This document shows positions 1 to 9,753 of a stretch of DNA of 64,000 nucleotides, piece by piece (within the stretch, counting starts at the first letter, position 1; each line of letters begins with the position of its first letter). Under the pieces are notes generated by a model. That model saw only the letters and a list, made by a program, of their open reading frames with translations, had not been told where the DNA came from and made no database searches. This stretch comes from Gemmatimonadaceae bacterium (GTDB lineage: Bacteria > Gemmatimonadota > Gemmatimonadetes > Gemmatimonadales > Gemmatimonadaceae): contig JABAQJ010000002.1 of the NCBI GenBank assembly GCA_019186945.1, forward strand, positions 523,897-587,896. Reading direction: 5' to 3'. The translations under genes were made by a program, and so were the position numbers.

Positions 1-2756
1 AAGGAGCCCGTCCAATCCGGGAACGGCTTGCCGCCGTAATGGTCCAGCGGGTCGCCGTCGCCATCTTCGTCCACGCGGTAGATGACGTTACCGGCGATCA
101 GCTTGGGCAAGCCAACCGGTCCGGCGAGCACCGCGAGGATCTGTGCTTCAGTGTCCGCCTTGCCATCGCCGTTGAAGTCATAGGCGAGTTCTCCGGGGTT
201 CAGGCACTGATAGGTCTTCCCAGCCGGGCGTTCGGAGCACGGACGCGCCAGCTTGGAGTTGAACATCGCGCCAGGCGTGTAGCCTTCCTTGATGTAGTTG
301 CGGTATCTGGGATACGAACCGCCAACCTTGATTTCCGCAGCGCCACCTAACGAGGTCACGGTCTGCTTCAGATACGCGCCGTTCACGAACACGTCCGCGG
401 ACAGGTTGGCGCGCTGGATCAGGAATGCCTTGATGCCGATTTCCTGACCGCTGGCTTCCATCTCGCCGATGTTCGACAGCTGCGTGTTCTGGAAACCGCC
501 AGAGATCGGGTACTGCTTGTCGACCAGCAGATCCTTGACCTTGCGGTTCCAGTACGTGTACTGCAGACCAAGCTTGTCGCCCCAGATACCGACTTCGGCT
601 CCACCTTCGATCTCTGTGGAGACTTCCGGCTTGAGGTCCGGGTTGCCGATGTTGCCCGGCGAGAGACCGGAGCCCGCATCGCCCGACAGCGGGTTGAAGG
701 TGGTCAGCTTGTCGAACGCGCCAGGCTGCCGGCCCGACTGACCCCACGCACCGCGGAGCCGCACGGACGAGATGCCCAGCATCGGCTTCCAGCCTTCACG
801 GTCCGACGGCACGACGGAAATCGAGGCCTTGGGATACAGAACGCCCGAGGAACTCTTGCCGAACGTGGAACTGAAGTCGTAACGAGCCCCACCGGTCAGG
901 TAGATCCAGTTCGTCAGGCCCAGCTGCTCCTGCACGAAACCGCCGCCGTTCACCGTCTCGCGAATCACCTCGAGGGCGACCGGATCGTCACCGGCCGACA
1001 CGACGTTGATGCCTGGGCCCGGGAAGTTGTGGTTGAACGCGCCCGGCTGCGCCGAACGCGAGAAGAAGCCCTGCACGCCGACGACGAACGACGAGTTCAT
1101 TCCGAACAGGTCGCGGCTCCAGTTGAGCTTGGAGTCGAGCGTCATTTCGCGCTGGTTGCGGTCCTGCACCGTGCGGTTCCCGGCGGGGTCGTTGTTGTAG
1201 ATCCCATTGAAGTCGGTACCGAACGGCTGCCACGAGAAGTTCTGACCGCCGGTGTAGTCCACACCACCGGTGGTGCTCCACGACAGATCCTGCCACGGCG
1301 TGTAAGTCACGTCGATGGAGCTGACGACGCGGTCGATCTTCTGCTGGGTGCGAATGTACATCAGTTCTTCCGGCGAGCCGAAGCCCTGCACGCCGAAGGT
1401 GTTTCCTGCACCCTTGCAGGTGCCGTCGCCCACGTTGCCGACAGCGCCATCGTTGCAGGCGGAAAGCTCGGGCTTACCGAACAAGGCCTGCGTCACGGGG
1501 GCATAGATGTTGTTGGCGTTCTGCGGCGTCTCCTGAGACGTGTTCGTGTACGCCGAGCGGACACCGATGCGCAGATTGTTGTATGGGACGAATCCCAGGT
1601 TGATCGTGGCGTTGGCACGACGAACCTCGTCAATGGCCGGCCCGTACTGCGTGCCACCGAACGGACCATTCTCCTTGTAGTAGCGGCCGTTCACGAAATA
1701 CGTGATCCCCTCGGTACCGCCCGTGATGCTGAGCGATCCGGTCGTGGACTTGCCCACGTCGTAGAACCGCTTCACGAACGGCTCGTCGAACTTCTTGTAG
1801 GCCTGGATGTCCGTACGGCCGAAGAACGCGTTGAGCGCGCTGGCGTCGGCCGCGGTCTTGGGAACGCCCCAGTTGGAATCGAGGCGATCGTCCGGGTAGC
1901 GGAGAAGGTCGCCCTGCAGCTGGAAGTCCCATTTCGGCTTTCCGGCCGAGCCCTTCTTCGTGAAGATCTGGATGACGCCGTTCGAGGCTTCGGTGCCATA
2001 GAGCGTCGCGGCTGCTGCACCCTTCAGGATCTCGACGCGCTCGATCGTGCTCGGATCGATGTCGTCCAGACGGGAAGGAGCGGCTGCGCCACCGTCGCCG
2101 ATGTTCGCAGAGAAGTCACCGGACGAATTGATTCGGATACCGTCCACGAAAATGACTGGCTCGTTCGACTGCGACAGCGATGCGTTGCCGCGGATACGGA
2201 TGCGGGCGCCCGTGCCCGTCATGCCGGACGAGGGGAGACCCACCACGCCAGGCTCGCGTCCCTGAAGCAGTTCGTTCGTGGTGGCGATTGGCGCGAACTT
2301 CGGCGCCTCGATCTGCGCCACCGTGTTGCCGAGGTGTTTCACCTCCGTCGCCACTGCCGTTCCGGTCGTCACGACCGCTCCCAGTTGCAACGCCGATTGC
2401 TGGAGTTGGAAGTCGACCGTCACGGACCCGCCAGCCCGAACCGTGACTTGCTTGTCGACGGCGCCGAACCCGATGAACCGGGCGCGCACCATCAGACCGC
2501 GTGCCGGCGCATTGGCGATCCGGTAACCGCCGTCGCGGTTCGTCATCGCGCCGATGCCCAAGGCCACCAAACGGCTAGGGCCCAACTGGTCGTACACCGC
2601 CACCTGCACACCTTCGAGTGGCTGGCCGGTCTGAGCGTCTTTCACGGTGCCCTCGATCACGCCGACTCCGCCCGCCTGGGCGTAAACCGACGTCGCGGAC
2701 AGTGCGCTGAAGACTGCCGCAGCCACTGCCCTGCGCCAACGGACATTACTGCTCAT
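1..2756 (-). CDS. SusC/RagA-type TonB-dependent outer-membrane receptor (3' end outside window)
   Basis: Outer-membrane receptor that would import large ligands with TonB energy. The start is ATG at 2756, preceded by GGAGGG five bases upstream. Residues 1-27 form a signal peptide (hydrophobic AVAAAVFSALS, likely cut after VYAQ). Residues ~33-120 resemble a carboxypeptidase-like regulatory domain (IEGTVKDAQTGQPLEGVQV). The plug follows (~125-250), ending in EASNGVIQIFTKKG, the SusC-family version of the plug signature. The rest is barrel; GKPFPDWTGSF near the window edge is typical of the late SusC barrel. About 918 codons are visible and the C-terminus is cut off. No SusD partner is visible: it would lie beyond the window or be absent. 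Substrate cannot be read from sequence. Confidence 0.93.
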   Translation of the reverse strand, partial: MSSNVRWRRAVAAAVFSALSATSVYAQAGGVGVIEGTVKDAQTGQPLEGVQVAVYDQLGPSRLVALGIGAMTNRDGGYRIANAPARGLMVRARFIGFGAVDKQVTVRAGGSVTVDFQLQQSALQLGAVVTTGTAVATEVKHLGNTVAQIEAPKFAPIATTNELLQGREPGVVGLPSSGMTGTGARIRIRGNASLSQSNEPVIFVDGIRINSSGDFSANIGDGGAAAPSRLDDIDPSTIERVEILKGAAAATLYGTEASNGVIQIFTKKGSAGKPKWDFQLQGDLLRYPDDRLDSNWGVPKTAADASALNAFFGRTDIQAYKKFDEPFVKRFYDVGKSTTGSLSITGGTEGITYFVNGRYYKENGPFGGTQYGPAIDEVRRANATINLGFVPYNNLRIGVRSAYTNTSQETPQNANNIYAPVTQALFGKPELSACNDGAVGNVGDGTCKGAGNTFGVQGFGSPEELMYIRTQQKIDRVVSSIDVTYTPWQDLSWSTTGGVDYTGGQNFSWQPFGTDFNGIYNNDPAGNRTVQDRNQREMTLDSKLNWSRDLFGMNSSFVVGVQGFFSRSAQPGAFNHNFPGPGINVVSAGDDPVALEVIRETVNGGGFVQEQLGLTNWIYLTGGARYDFSSTFGKSSSGVLYPKASISVVPSDREGWKPMLGISSVRLRGAWGQSGRQPGAFDKLTTFNPLSGDAGSGLSPGNIGNPDLKPEVSTEIEGGAEVGIWGDKLGLQYTYWNRKVKDLLVDKQYPISGGFQNTQLSNIGEMEASGQEIGIKAFLIQRANLSADVFVNGAYLKQTVTSLGGAAEIKVGGSYPRYRNYIKEGYTPGAMFNSKLARPCSERPAGKTYQCLNPGELAYDFNGDGKADTEAQILAVLAGPVGLPKLIAGNVIYRVDEDGDGDPLDHYGGKPFPDWTGS

Positions 2757-3316
2757 GTTTCCCTCCGAGGGGGTCTCGTTAGGGGTGGAAACTCGCGGTT
2801 GCGTAACGGTGACCAGCACCCCGGGGTACGTCGCCTTGAGCACGAGGCGTACGTGTCCGAACTGCGGCCTCCCAGCGCACTCCCGCACTCGCCATCGATC
2901 CGAAAAAGCAAAGCCCGGCACGGTAACGTGGCTCGCAAAGGGACGGCTGCAACGCCTGCCTCCCAAATTGCGGCCCCTCCACCGCTCACAGACTTCGCCA
3001 TTCCTGACGCGCGGCGACGATGCACCTGCGAGATTCGCTTGTCAATAGAAGAGTTACGAACCGGCTACCGGTGCAACACGCCAGGCGTCAGCCTTCTCGG
3101 CCACAAGTGATTGACCTGCCGGGAGATACCCCCACTGGCGGTGTGAGGCGACCCCGTCCGCGCTTTTTCCATCAGGACCTCGACGGATCGGCAACGCGCT
3201 GGCCCGTTGCGCCTGTTCGTCCCAGGACACGTAGCCGCCATACCGGCGGAGGAGCGCGCCATCGCTGCACTACGGTAGATTCCGGGCGCACCTCCCTGGC
3301 CCGCTTCTCCCATACC
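2757..3316. other. Divergent intergenic region between receptor gene and crtB
   Basis: About 560 bases with no convincing gene; reading frames crossing it have atypical composition. It must hold the promoters of both flanking genes. On the minus strand TTGACA occurs at 3045-3040 with CATCGT 17 bases further on (3022-3017), only a weak match to a -10 box, and would give the receptor mRNA a leader of roughly 250 bases. CGTTAGGG, a variant of the dispersed octamer, sits at 2777-2784 just upstream of the receptor Shine-Dalgarno. No terminator or strong inverted repeat was seen. Confidence 0.5.
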
Positions 3317-4225
3317 ATGAGTGACGCGCGCATCTGCGCCGAGATCGTCAAAGGCCATGGCCGAACCTTCGCGCTGGCCAGTCGCCTGCTCCCAAGGGAG
3401 AAACGGCGTGGCTCATGCGCGCTCTACGCCATGTGCCGCCTCGCTGACGATATCGTCGACCGCGCACGACCAGGAACCCCCGCCTCCCTCGTGCGCCAGG
3501 AACTCGACGCCTTCGAGGCAGGCATCCGAAGGGCCGTTTCTGGATTCGCATCCACGCCGGTCGAACGAGAAGTGTCCTGGGCGGTCCAACGCTTCGAGAT
3601 ACCGCCCGCCACGATAGAGGAACTGCTAGCCGGCATTGCCAGCGACATCGAGCCCCCAAAATACGCCACCTGGGACCAGGTACAGCGCTATTGCGCCGCT
3701 GTCGCGAGCAGCGTAGGCGAAATGTGCGTGGCGGTCTTCGGCGTGTCCGCTGCATCCGAAGCGCGCACGGACGCGATCAGACACGCGCGCCAGCTCGGCG
3801 CAGCCATGCAACTGACTAACATTGTGCGCGACGTCGGCGAAGACCTGGAACGCGGGCGGTGTTATCTGCCGGAAGAGGATCTGCGACAGCAGGGTTTTTC
3901 CGCTGAAGACGTGCTCACCCGCCGAGTACTGCGGAAACCCGCCCAGTGGCAGTCGGTGATGGAACTTCAAATCGAACGCGCTCGCGCGCTGTATCGTGCC
4001 GCCGCGCCCGGGATCGCGCTCCTTGCCCCCGACGCCCAGGCATGCGCTCTGGCGTGTGCCACGGGATACTCCGCCATTCTCGATGTGGTTGAGCGGAACG
4101 GCTACGACAACATCACCCAGCGAGCGCAGGTCGCCTGGGGAAGCCGCGCCCGCATCCTGTTCGCTGCCTGGCGTGGAAAGGACGGCGACGTCCGACCGCA
4201 CAACGCGAATTCGGCGGTCGCGTGA
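3317..4225 (+). CDS. crtB: Phytoene synthase
   Basis: Condenses two geranylgeranyl diphosphates to phytoene, the entry step of C40 carotenoid synthesis. The 302-residue protein shows both aspartate-rich motifs of the squalene/phytoene synthase family: CRLADDIVDRA near residues 38-48 and NIVRDVGEDLERGRCYLP near 170-187. The frame is open upstream to 3020, but the stretch before ATG 3317 is Arg/Pro/His-rich with no family similarity, so ATG 3317 (MSDARICAEIVKGHGRTF) is chosen. The stop overlaps the next start as GTGA. It is first in a crtB-cruF-crtI operon, which supports a carotenoid rather than a squalene role. Confidence 0.93.
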   Translation: MSDARICAEIVKGHGRTFALASRLLPREKRRGSCALYAMCRLADDIVDRARPGTPASLVRQELDAFEAGIRRAVSGFASTPVEREVSWAVQRFEIPPATIEELLAGIASDIEPPKYATWDQVQRYCAAVASSVGEMCVAVFGVSAASEARTDAIRHARQLGAAMQLTNIVRDVGEDLERGRCYLPEEDLRQQGFSAEDVLTRRVLRKPAQWQSVMELQIERARALYRAAAPGIALLAPDAQACALACATGYSAILDVVERNGYDNITQRAQVAWGSRARILFAAWRGKDGDVRPHNANSAVA

Positions 4226-5193
4226 CTGCTCCCACGGCACGGATGGGGACGGCTGGCTCTTCGAGCACGACCGCTTCCGGAACGAACGAATGGCACTCGT
4301 GGGCACGGTCGCTTCTGGCCAGCCATGTCGCACTCGTCCTGTTTTCCACCATCGCGCTGACAACCATCCTGAACGGGCCACCGTCGCCCCTGCTGCTGCG
4401 CGAGCCGAACGCTACGATCATGCGTTTGGGCTGGACACTCTCCGGTCCGACGTACGTCGTGCTCGGCGCGCTGGCGGCTCTGGCACACGCCACAGGCGCC
4501 GTGGGCGCACGGCGAGCCGTGGCGCTGTTCTCGATAGCCTCCGGAATTGCGTTGGCCTCCGAACTGCTCGGCACTTCGACGGGACTGCCCTTTGGCGAGT
4601 ACCGCTACACCCCGCTCCTTGGCTACCGCATCCTCGGGCTTGTGCCATTCCCCATCCCGGTGTCGTGGTTCTACATGCTGTATTCGTCGCTCGCTATCGT
4701 GTCGCGGCTGCGGCCGGCCCGGGACGATGCCGCCACGCGCTGGAAATGGGCCGCACTGGCCGGCCTGGTGCTGCTGGCGTGGGATGTGTCGATGGACCCG
4801 GCAATGGTAGCGACAGCACACTGGGTGTGGGGTGCCGGGGACGCCTTTCATGACGCCGCGATCCCTGTCTGGCTCACCGCTTTCTTCGCTCACGATGTTT
4901 TCTACGGCATGCCACTGAGCAACTGGTTCGGCTGGTATGTGACCGGAACGCTCATCGCCTGGCTGATGCTGATGATCACGCCGCCAACCTGCATCGCCCA
5001 GCGGATCGCGCCATCGCGCCTCCCACTGTTCCTGTATCTGGCGAATGGGATCATGCCCGTTGCCCTGTGCATCCGTGACGACTTGCGGTTGGCAGCCTTG
5101 TTGGGCGGAGTGGCGATGCTCCTGCCGTTCGTCCTGGCGTGGCGCGCCCGTGTGCCGGCGATGCCGAGAGCTGTCACGAGGGGCGCCGCCTGA
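4222..5193 (+). CDS. cruF: CruF-like carotenoid biosynthesis membrane protein
   Basis: Integral membrane protein of the DUF422/CruF family, whose studied members hydrate the 1,2 double bond of acyclic or monocyclic carotenoid ends. The 323 residues contain several hydrophobic helices and the family-typical stretch GLPFGEYRYTPLLGYRILG followed by PFPIPVSWFYMLYSS (~residues 113-155). GTG 4222 overlaps the crtB stop by four bases (GTGA), indicating coupling. The first ~30 residues are Thr/Ser/Gly-rich and dispensable-looking, so a start further in is possible. Placement between phytoene synthase and desaturase supports a role in tailoring acyclic carotenoids; the exact product is not determinable here. 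Confidence 0.82.
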   Translation: MTAPTARMGTAGSSSTTASGTNEWHSWARSLLASHVALVLFSTIALTTILNGPPSPLLLREPNATIMRLGWTLSGPTYVVLGALAALAHATGAVGARRAVALFSIASGIALASELLGTSTGLPFGEYRYTPLLGYRILGLVPFPIPVSWFYMLYSSLAIVSRLRPARDDAATRWKWAALAGLVLLAWDVSMDPAMVATAHWVWGAGDAFHDAAIPVWLTAFFAHDVFYGMPLSNWFGWYVTGTLIAWLMLMITPPTCIAQRIAPSRLPLFLYLANGIMPVALCIRDDLRLAALLGGVAMLLPFVLAWRARVPAMPRAVTRGAA

Positions 5194-6662
5194 GAATCGT
5201 CGTCATAGGCAGCGGCTTTGGTGGCCTCGCCGCCGGCATTCGACTGCGCGCGCAAGGACACGAGGTCACGATCGTCGAGAAACTCGGCCAGCCAGGCGGA
5301 CGGGCCGCCGTGTTCGTCCAGGATGGCTTCACCTTTGACGCCGGGCCCACGATCGTAACCGCGCCGTGGCTCATCGACCAACTGTTTGCGCTGGCGGGGA
5401 GGAGCGCATCGGACTACGTGACCCTCGTTCCCCTCTCGCCGTTCTATCAGGTCCGATTCGAGGACGGCACCGTGTTCCCCTGCACTGGTCGCGATCACGA
5501 AACCGAGACGCAGATCCGCCGGCTCAATCCCGCGGACGTCGACGGATTCCGGCGCTTCTCCGCCGCCGCGGACGAAGTCTTCGACGCCGCCATGCCACTG
5601 ATCGATCAGCCGTTTCATACGCTGCCGCGCATGCTCCGCCAGGTACCCGCGCTTGCACGTGTTCGAGCATGGCGATCCGTGGCGAGAATGGTCAGCCGAT
5701 ATGTCTCCGACGAGCGCGTGCGGCAGGTCCTCTCGTTTCACCCCCTCCTCATCGGGGGGAATCCCTTCGAAGCCTCCTCGATCTACGCCCTGATCCACTC
5801 GCTGGAGAAGCGTTGGGGAGTCTGGTACGCCATGGGAGGCACTGGTGCGCTGGTTCAGGCCCTGGCAACGCTGTTCAAGGAGACCGGTGGCCTGCTGAGG
5901 CTGAAAGCGGAAGCCCGGGAAATCCTCATCGACGACCGGACGGGGCGGGCAACGGGCGTTCGCCTGGTGTCTGGCGAGGTGCTGCAGGCCGATGCCGTCG
6001 TGAGCAATGCCGACTTTGCCCACACATACCTGACGCTGGTTCCTGCGCGCGCACGAAAGGTGAACACGGACGCACGCGTGCGCCGCCGCCGGCAGGCGAT
6101 GTCGCTCGTGGTCATCTACTTCGGGACGGATCGACGCTACCCGGACCTCGCTCACCACGAGATCCTGATGGGGCCACGATACCGCGGCCTGCTCGAAGAC
6201 ATTTTTCGGCGTAGACATCTGGCAGAAGACTTTTCGTTGTACCTGCACAGACCCACCGCAACGGATCCGTCCCTTGCCCCCGACGGCTGCGATGCGTGGT
6301 ACGTGCTGTCACCCGTGCCTAATCTGGGCGGGAACGTGGACTGGGAGGTCACGATCGACCGCTACCGCGACGCTATCGTCCGCTATCTGGAAGCGCGCTA
6401 TCTGCCGAACCTGTCGCAACACATCGTCACTGAACGCCGCGTGGACCCGCGCTACTTCCGCGACAGCCTCAACAGCCATCTGGGTAGCGCATTCTCTGTG
6501 GAACCGACGCTCACTCAATCAGCGTGGTTCCGTCCGCACAACGTGAGCGAGGATGTCCCCAACTTGTTCCTCGTGGGTGCGGGTACGCATCCCGGCGCGG
6601 GCATTCCAGGCGTGCTCAGCTCCGGCAAGATCGTTGCTGACCTCATCGGACGTGCCGGATAA
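5139..6662 (+). CDS. crtI: Phytoene desaturase (CrtI family)
   Basis: FAD-dependent desaturase acting on phytoene or a later acyclic carotenoid. The dinucleotide-binding motif IVVIGSGFGGLAAG is at the N-terminus, followed by VTIVEKLGQPGGRAAVF and FDAGPTI; the C-terminus carries the CrtI signature VGAGTHPGAGIPGVLSSGK. The only usual start codon in frame is GTG 5139, giving a 17-residue extension overlapping cruF by 55 bases. However CTG 5190 overlaps the cruF stop as CTGA and is preceded by GAGGGG six bases upstream; it would give the canonical N-terminus (M)RIVVIGSGFGG. Homologous CrtD enzymes cannot be excluded. Third gene of the crt operon. Confidence 0.9.
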   Translation: MARPCAGDAESCHEGRRLRIVVIGSGFGGLAAGIRLRAQGHEVTIVEKLGQPGGRAAVFVQDGFTFDAGPTIVTAPWLIDQLFALAGRSASDYVTLVPLSPFYQVRFEDGTVFPCTGRDHETETQIRRLNPADVDGFRRFSAAADEVFDAAMPLIDQPFHTLPRMLRQVPALARVRAWRSVARMVSRYVSDERVRQVLSFHPLLIGGNPFEASSIYALIHSLEKRWGVWYAMGGTGALVQALATLFKETGGLLRLKAEAREILIDDRTGRATGVRLVSGEVLQADAVVSNADFAHTYLTLVPARARKVNTDARVRRRRQAMSLVVIYFGTDRRYPDLAHHEILMGPRYRGLLEDIFRRRHLAEDFSLYLHRPTATDPSLAPDGCDAWYVLSPVPNLGGNVDWEVTIDRYRDAIVRYLEARYLPNLSQHIVTERRVDPRYFRDSLNSHLGSAFSVEPTLTQSAWFRPHNVSEDVPNLFLVGAGTHPGAGIPGVLSSGKIVADLIGRAG

Positions 6663-6665
6663 CGC

Positions 6666-7568
6666 TCAGTACCGGAAAGCGAACCCGACGAACGGAATGC
6701 CGGGGAAGAACTTCTCTCCTTCCATGGAATTGAGGAACGCAAGGTCCACGGCTATCCGTTCACCCAGGAAGCGAACGCCATACGAGAGGATTCCTTCGGT
6801 CTTTCCCCCCTCGACGAGAACCCAGTTCTCCGTGAGCAGCGCTATCTGCTTGGCAATGCGCCCCTGCGCACCAAGCATGACCACCGGCTGATCGGCCATC
6901 TCCCCGCCAAGGTATCCCCAGCCCAGTCCAAGACTGACGTTGGACTCTCGCGTCCCCGTCGACGCTACGCCGTACAGGATGCCGAGGGAGTTCATGTCGC
7001 GATCGAGCTCACCTGTCACCAGTCCGGCAGCGCCAAGGAACGCCCCTAGTGAGAACTTGAGTCGCGGTGCGTCCACGACGGCAAGTTTCGGCGTCAGGTA
7101 CACGAGGTTGTCGCCGAAGTTGATTCCGGGGAACACCGAGATTCCGGCGCCGAGCGAGAACCGGTCCGTGATCCCGTGCTGTACCGCCACGAAGAACAGG
7201 TAGATATCGGAGAAGTAACCGGTTCCCTTTTCCAGTGGAAATGCGGTTGGCGAGAAGAGGAGCCGCGTCGAGTGCGGGTTAGGGAACCAGAAATCGCCGT
7301 TACGAACCGCCGTGCCTGGCAGCTCGCGGACCTCCACAACCATGGTACGCTGCACCGTTACGCTGCCCGCGCGGAGGGCCATTGTCACGCTGTCGGCCGT
7401 CAGGCGCGTGATGCGACCCACCAACTGCGTTCCATCGGTGAGCCGGAGGATGTGAACTATCGAAGTGTCCCCAAGACGGAGCCTGTCCAGCGTCGCCTGT
7501 TGCCCCTGCAACACGAGCGGCCCGAACAACAGCAACAGTGCAAGCGCGACCTGGCGTGTCGACCGCAT
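6666..7568 (-). CDS. Predicted exported beta-barrel protein, function unknown
   Basis: About 300 residues. ATG 7568 follows an AGGAAG Shine-Dalgarno; an upstream GTG-type start at 7598 would add ten residues before the signal peptide (hydrophobic VALALLLLFGPLVLQG). After cleavage near LQGQQ there is a short segment, DGTQLVGRITRLTADSVTM, resembling an LSm/SH3-like small barrel often found ahead of outer-membrane domains. The rest is rich in alternating aromatic/Gly stretches and ends in FAFRY, an aromatic C-terminus typical of outer-membrane barrels. I do not recognise a named family. It is divergent from tig and convergent with crtI (3 bases between stops). Confidence 0.7.
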   Translation of the reverse strand: MRSTRQVALALLLLFGPLVLQGQQATLDRLRLGDTSIVHILRLTDGTQLVGRITRLTADSVTMALRAGSVTVQRTMVVEVRELPGTAVRNGDFWFPNPHSTRLLFSPTAFPLEKGTGYFSDIYLFFVAVQHGITDRFSLGAGISVFPGINFGDNLVYLTPKLAVVDAPRLKFSLGAFLGAAGLVTGELDRDMNSLGILYGVASTGTRESNVSLGLGWGYLGGEMADQPVVMLGAQGRIAKQIALLTENWVLVEGGKTEGILSYGVRFLGERIAVDLAFLNSMEGEKFFPGIPFVGFAFRY

Positions 7569-7672
7569 CGTGACTTCCTGGATTCGAGTGCCTAACAATA
7601 CAAGACACGTCCGGGCCGTTCCATTCCCCGGGGCCGCTACGGCGATGTCGTGCCTTCGACTCGTTCGAAGCG

Positions 7673-7686
7673 CCCAAGCGCTTGGG
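7673..7686. promoter_or_regulatory. 14-bp perfect palindrome upstream of tig (possible operator)
   Basis: CCCAAGCGCTTGGG is perfectly palindromic and lies in the 194-base divergent region between the barrel gene and tig, about 77 bases before the tig start. Its core CAAGCGCTTG recurs at 29412-29421 in the intergenic region upstream of glmM. It does not match the CIRCE heat-shock operator. A role as repressor or activator site is inference from symmetry and position. Confidence 0.35.
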
Positions 7687-7762
7687 GCGCACCCCTCCCT
7701 GGCTTACCTTTCGGATCTTCGAGGCGGCGCAGGGCCGCCGCCCAGGGAACCACCGCGCGAAC

Positions 7763-9007
7763 ATGGATATCCAGATAACCCCCACGAAAACGGACGGCAT
7801 CGAGCGCCTTGTCCGCGTCGAAGTTTCAGCGGAATCGTTCCGTGAAGCCCAGGAACAGGCCGCGCGTCGCTACTCGTCGAAGGTCCGACTCCCCGGATTC
7901 CGTCCCGGAAAGGCTCCGGCGGCCATGGTGCTCAGGCGCTTCGGCGACGCCATCCGGCAGGAAACGGTCGAGACGATCGTCCAGGAAGCCTATAAGCAGG
8001 TCGTCGAGGGGGCGACGTTCAAATTGGCAGCCCAGCCTCACGTTCACGACCTGAAGTTCGAGGAGGGTCAGCCCTTGAGCTTCGAGCTGCACCTCGAAGT
8101 TCGACCGGAACTGGACCTCGCCCGCACTGGCGGATTCCGTGTCACCAGAACGCAACGGACCGTTGGTGACTCCGATGTCGCTGAACAGATCGACTCGATG
8201 CGCGAGCATCGCGCGACGTGGAGCCCCATCGACGAGAAGCCACGCGAAGGCGATATGGTCACTGCCGTCCTCGCCACCAGCGAAGACGGTGGCGAAATCG
8301 GGGAGGGCCGGGAGTTCAAGGTGGTGCTCGGCGCGGGTCAGGCCATCGCCGGCATCGAAGAGCTGATCATGGAGACGGCTCCGGGCAGTTCGACCGAACG
8401 CCCCGTAAAGTGGCCGGATGACTTCCCCGACGAAGACCAGCGATCGAAAACGAAACTGGTTCGCGTACTCGTCAACGACGTGAAGCGGAAGTCGCTCCCT
8501 GAAGGTGACGATGCCTTCGCGCGTGAAGTCGGTGACTTCGAGTCTTTCGAGGCCCTCCGAGAAGCCGTGCGAGCGGACCTCAGGGCGGCGGCGGAGCGTG
8601 ACGCGGATGCCGAAGTGCGCCAGAAGCTCCTCGACGAGATCATCGGCGCCAACGAGTTCGAGGTTCCGCCCAGCTGGGTGGCCCAGCTTGTTCAGGCGTA
8701 TAGTGACGCATATCAGATCCCGGCTGAGGAGAAAGAACGGTTCTCGGCGCAATTCCGCCCCATGGCGGAACGCCAGGTTCGGCGCGACCTGATCCTGGAG
8801 ACGATTGCCGAAAAGGAGGCCCTGGCAGCCACGGAAGCCGACCTGGATGACAAGGTCAGCGAAATGGCTGCCAAGCGCGGGGTTGAAGTCGGACAGCTGT
8901 ACGCCTCGCTCCAGAAGGCCGGTCGTCTCAAGGAATTGGAGCGGACTCTCACGGAGGATAAGGTGTTCGCGTGGCTGTATGACAAGAACACGATCGACTC
9001 GGCGTGA
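7763..9007 (+). CDS. tig: Trigger factor, ribosome-associated chaperone and prolyl isomerase
   Basis: Binds the ribosome near the exit tunnel and shelters nascent chains. The 414-residue protein starts at ATG 7763 ([21 protein letters not shown]). The N-terminal ribosome-binding domain carries the signature [13 protein letters not shown] (~residues 34-46). The FKBP-like peptidyl-prolyl isomerase domain follows (~150-240), then the long helical C-terminal arm. Length is close to the usual ~430. It heads tig-clpP-clpX-lon-engB, the classical order of these quality-control genes in many bacteria. The tig stop overlaps a GTG (GTGA at 9004-9007) that could serve as an alternative clpP start. Confidence 0.96.
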   Translation: MDIQITPTKTDGIERLVRVEVSAESFREAQEQAARRYSSKVRLPGFRPGKAPAAMVLRRFGDAIRQETVETIVQEAYKQVVEGATFKLAAQPHVHDLKFEEGQPLSFELHLEVRPELDLARTGGFRVTRTQRTVGDSDVAEQIDSMREHRATWSPIDEKPREGDMVTAVLATSEDGGEIGEGREFKVVLGAGQAIAGIEELIMETAPGSSTERPVKWPDDFPDEDQRSKTKLVRVLVNDVKRKSLPEGDDAFAREVGDFESFEALREAVRADLRAAAERDADAEVRQKLLDEIIGANEFEVPPSWVAQLVQAYSDAYQIPAEEKERFSAQFRPMAERQVRRDLILETIAEKEALAATEADLDDKVSEMAAKRGVEVGQLYASLQKAGRLKELERTLTEDKVFAWLYDKNTIDSA

Positions 9008-9078
9008 TCGCTCCGATCATACCTCAGATTCCATTGGGAATCGCCGACACTTCCAACCACCGACGTTTCGAGAAGACC

Positions 9079-9708
9079 ATGGCGACTCTGTATCCACCGT
9101 ACGTCATCGAGCGCTCCAGCCGCGGAGAACGCACATACGACATCTTCAGCCGATTGCTGATGGATCGGATCGTCTTCCTCGGGACGCAGATCAATGACGA
9201 TGTCGCGAACATCGTCATCGCACAGTTGCTCTTCCTGGACGCGGATAACCCGGATCGCGATATCCATTTGTACGTCAACTCGCCGGGAGGGAGCGTGTCG
9301 GCCGGGCTCGCGATCTACGACACGATGCAGTTTCTCAAATCGCCGGTCAACACGACCTGCATGGGACTGGCCGCCAGTATGGGAGCCTTTCTTCTGGCGG
9401 CTGGCCGGAAGGGAAAGCGTGCGGCTTTGCCGCACTCGCGTATCATGATCCACCAGCCGTCCGGCGGGGCCCAGGGTACGGCAGCAGACATCGAGATTCA
9501 GGCCCGGGAGATCATTTACCTCCGCGCCAAGATGAATGAGCTGATGGCCAAGCACACTGGCCGTGCGGTGGAGCAGATCGAGCGCGACGTCGACCGGGAT
9601 CGTTTCATGTCCGCTGACGAAGCCAGGGAATACGGCATCATCGATACCGTAGTGGTGAACCGGAGCGAGGTTCCGGATGGGGTCAGGACCGCAGCGCTGG
9701 CCGGGTGA
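9079..9708 (+). CDS. clpP: ATP-dependent Clp protease proteolytic subunit
   Basis: Serine protease that forms the tetradecameric chamber used by ClpX or ClpA. ATG 9079 gives 209 residues starting [23 protein letters not shown], the normal length and N-terminus. The catalytic serine is in [12 protein letters not shown], the histidine in [10 protein letters not shown], and the aspartate downstream in the [15 protein letters not shown] region; oligomer-contact motifs [10 protein letters not shown] are intact. A GTG at 9004 overlapping the tig stop would add 25 residues, which could act as a removable propeptide, but the ATG with GAGAAG upstream is preferred. Between tig and clpX, consistent with co-expression with its unfoldase. 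Confidence 0.96.
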   Translation: MATLYPPYVIERSSRGERTYDIFSRLLMDRIVFLGTQINDDVANIVIAQLLFLDADNPDRDIHLYVNSPGGSVSAGLAIYDTMQFLKSPVNTTCMGLAASMGAFLLAAGRKGKRAALPHSRIMIHQPSGGAQGTAADIEIQAREIIYLRAKMNELMAKHTGRAVEQIERDVDRDRFMSADEAREYGIIDTVVVNRSEVPDGVRTAALAG

Positions 9709-9753
9709 CGGAACGTATTGTGAGAAAAGTCACCGGATCGCCCCTCGGTTTGC

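Noticed and set aside
1029-3110. Long + strand open frame (693 codons) antisense to the SusC-like receptor
   Set aside because: Its translation is rich in Arg/His/Val without family motifs, a shadow of the high-GC receptor gene, which has a signal peptide and clear TonB/SusC signatures.
3020-3316. Upstream extension of crtB
   Set aside because: The extra ~99 residues are Arg/Pro/Thr-rich and unlike phytoene synthases; ATG 3317 gives the normal N-terminus.
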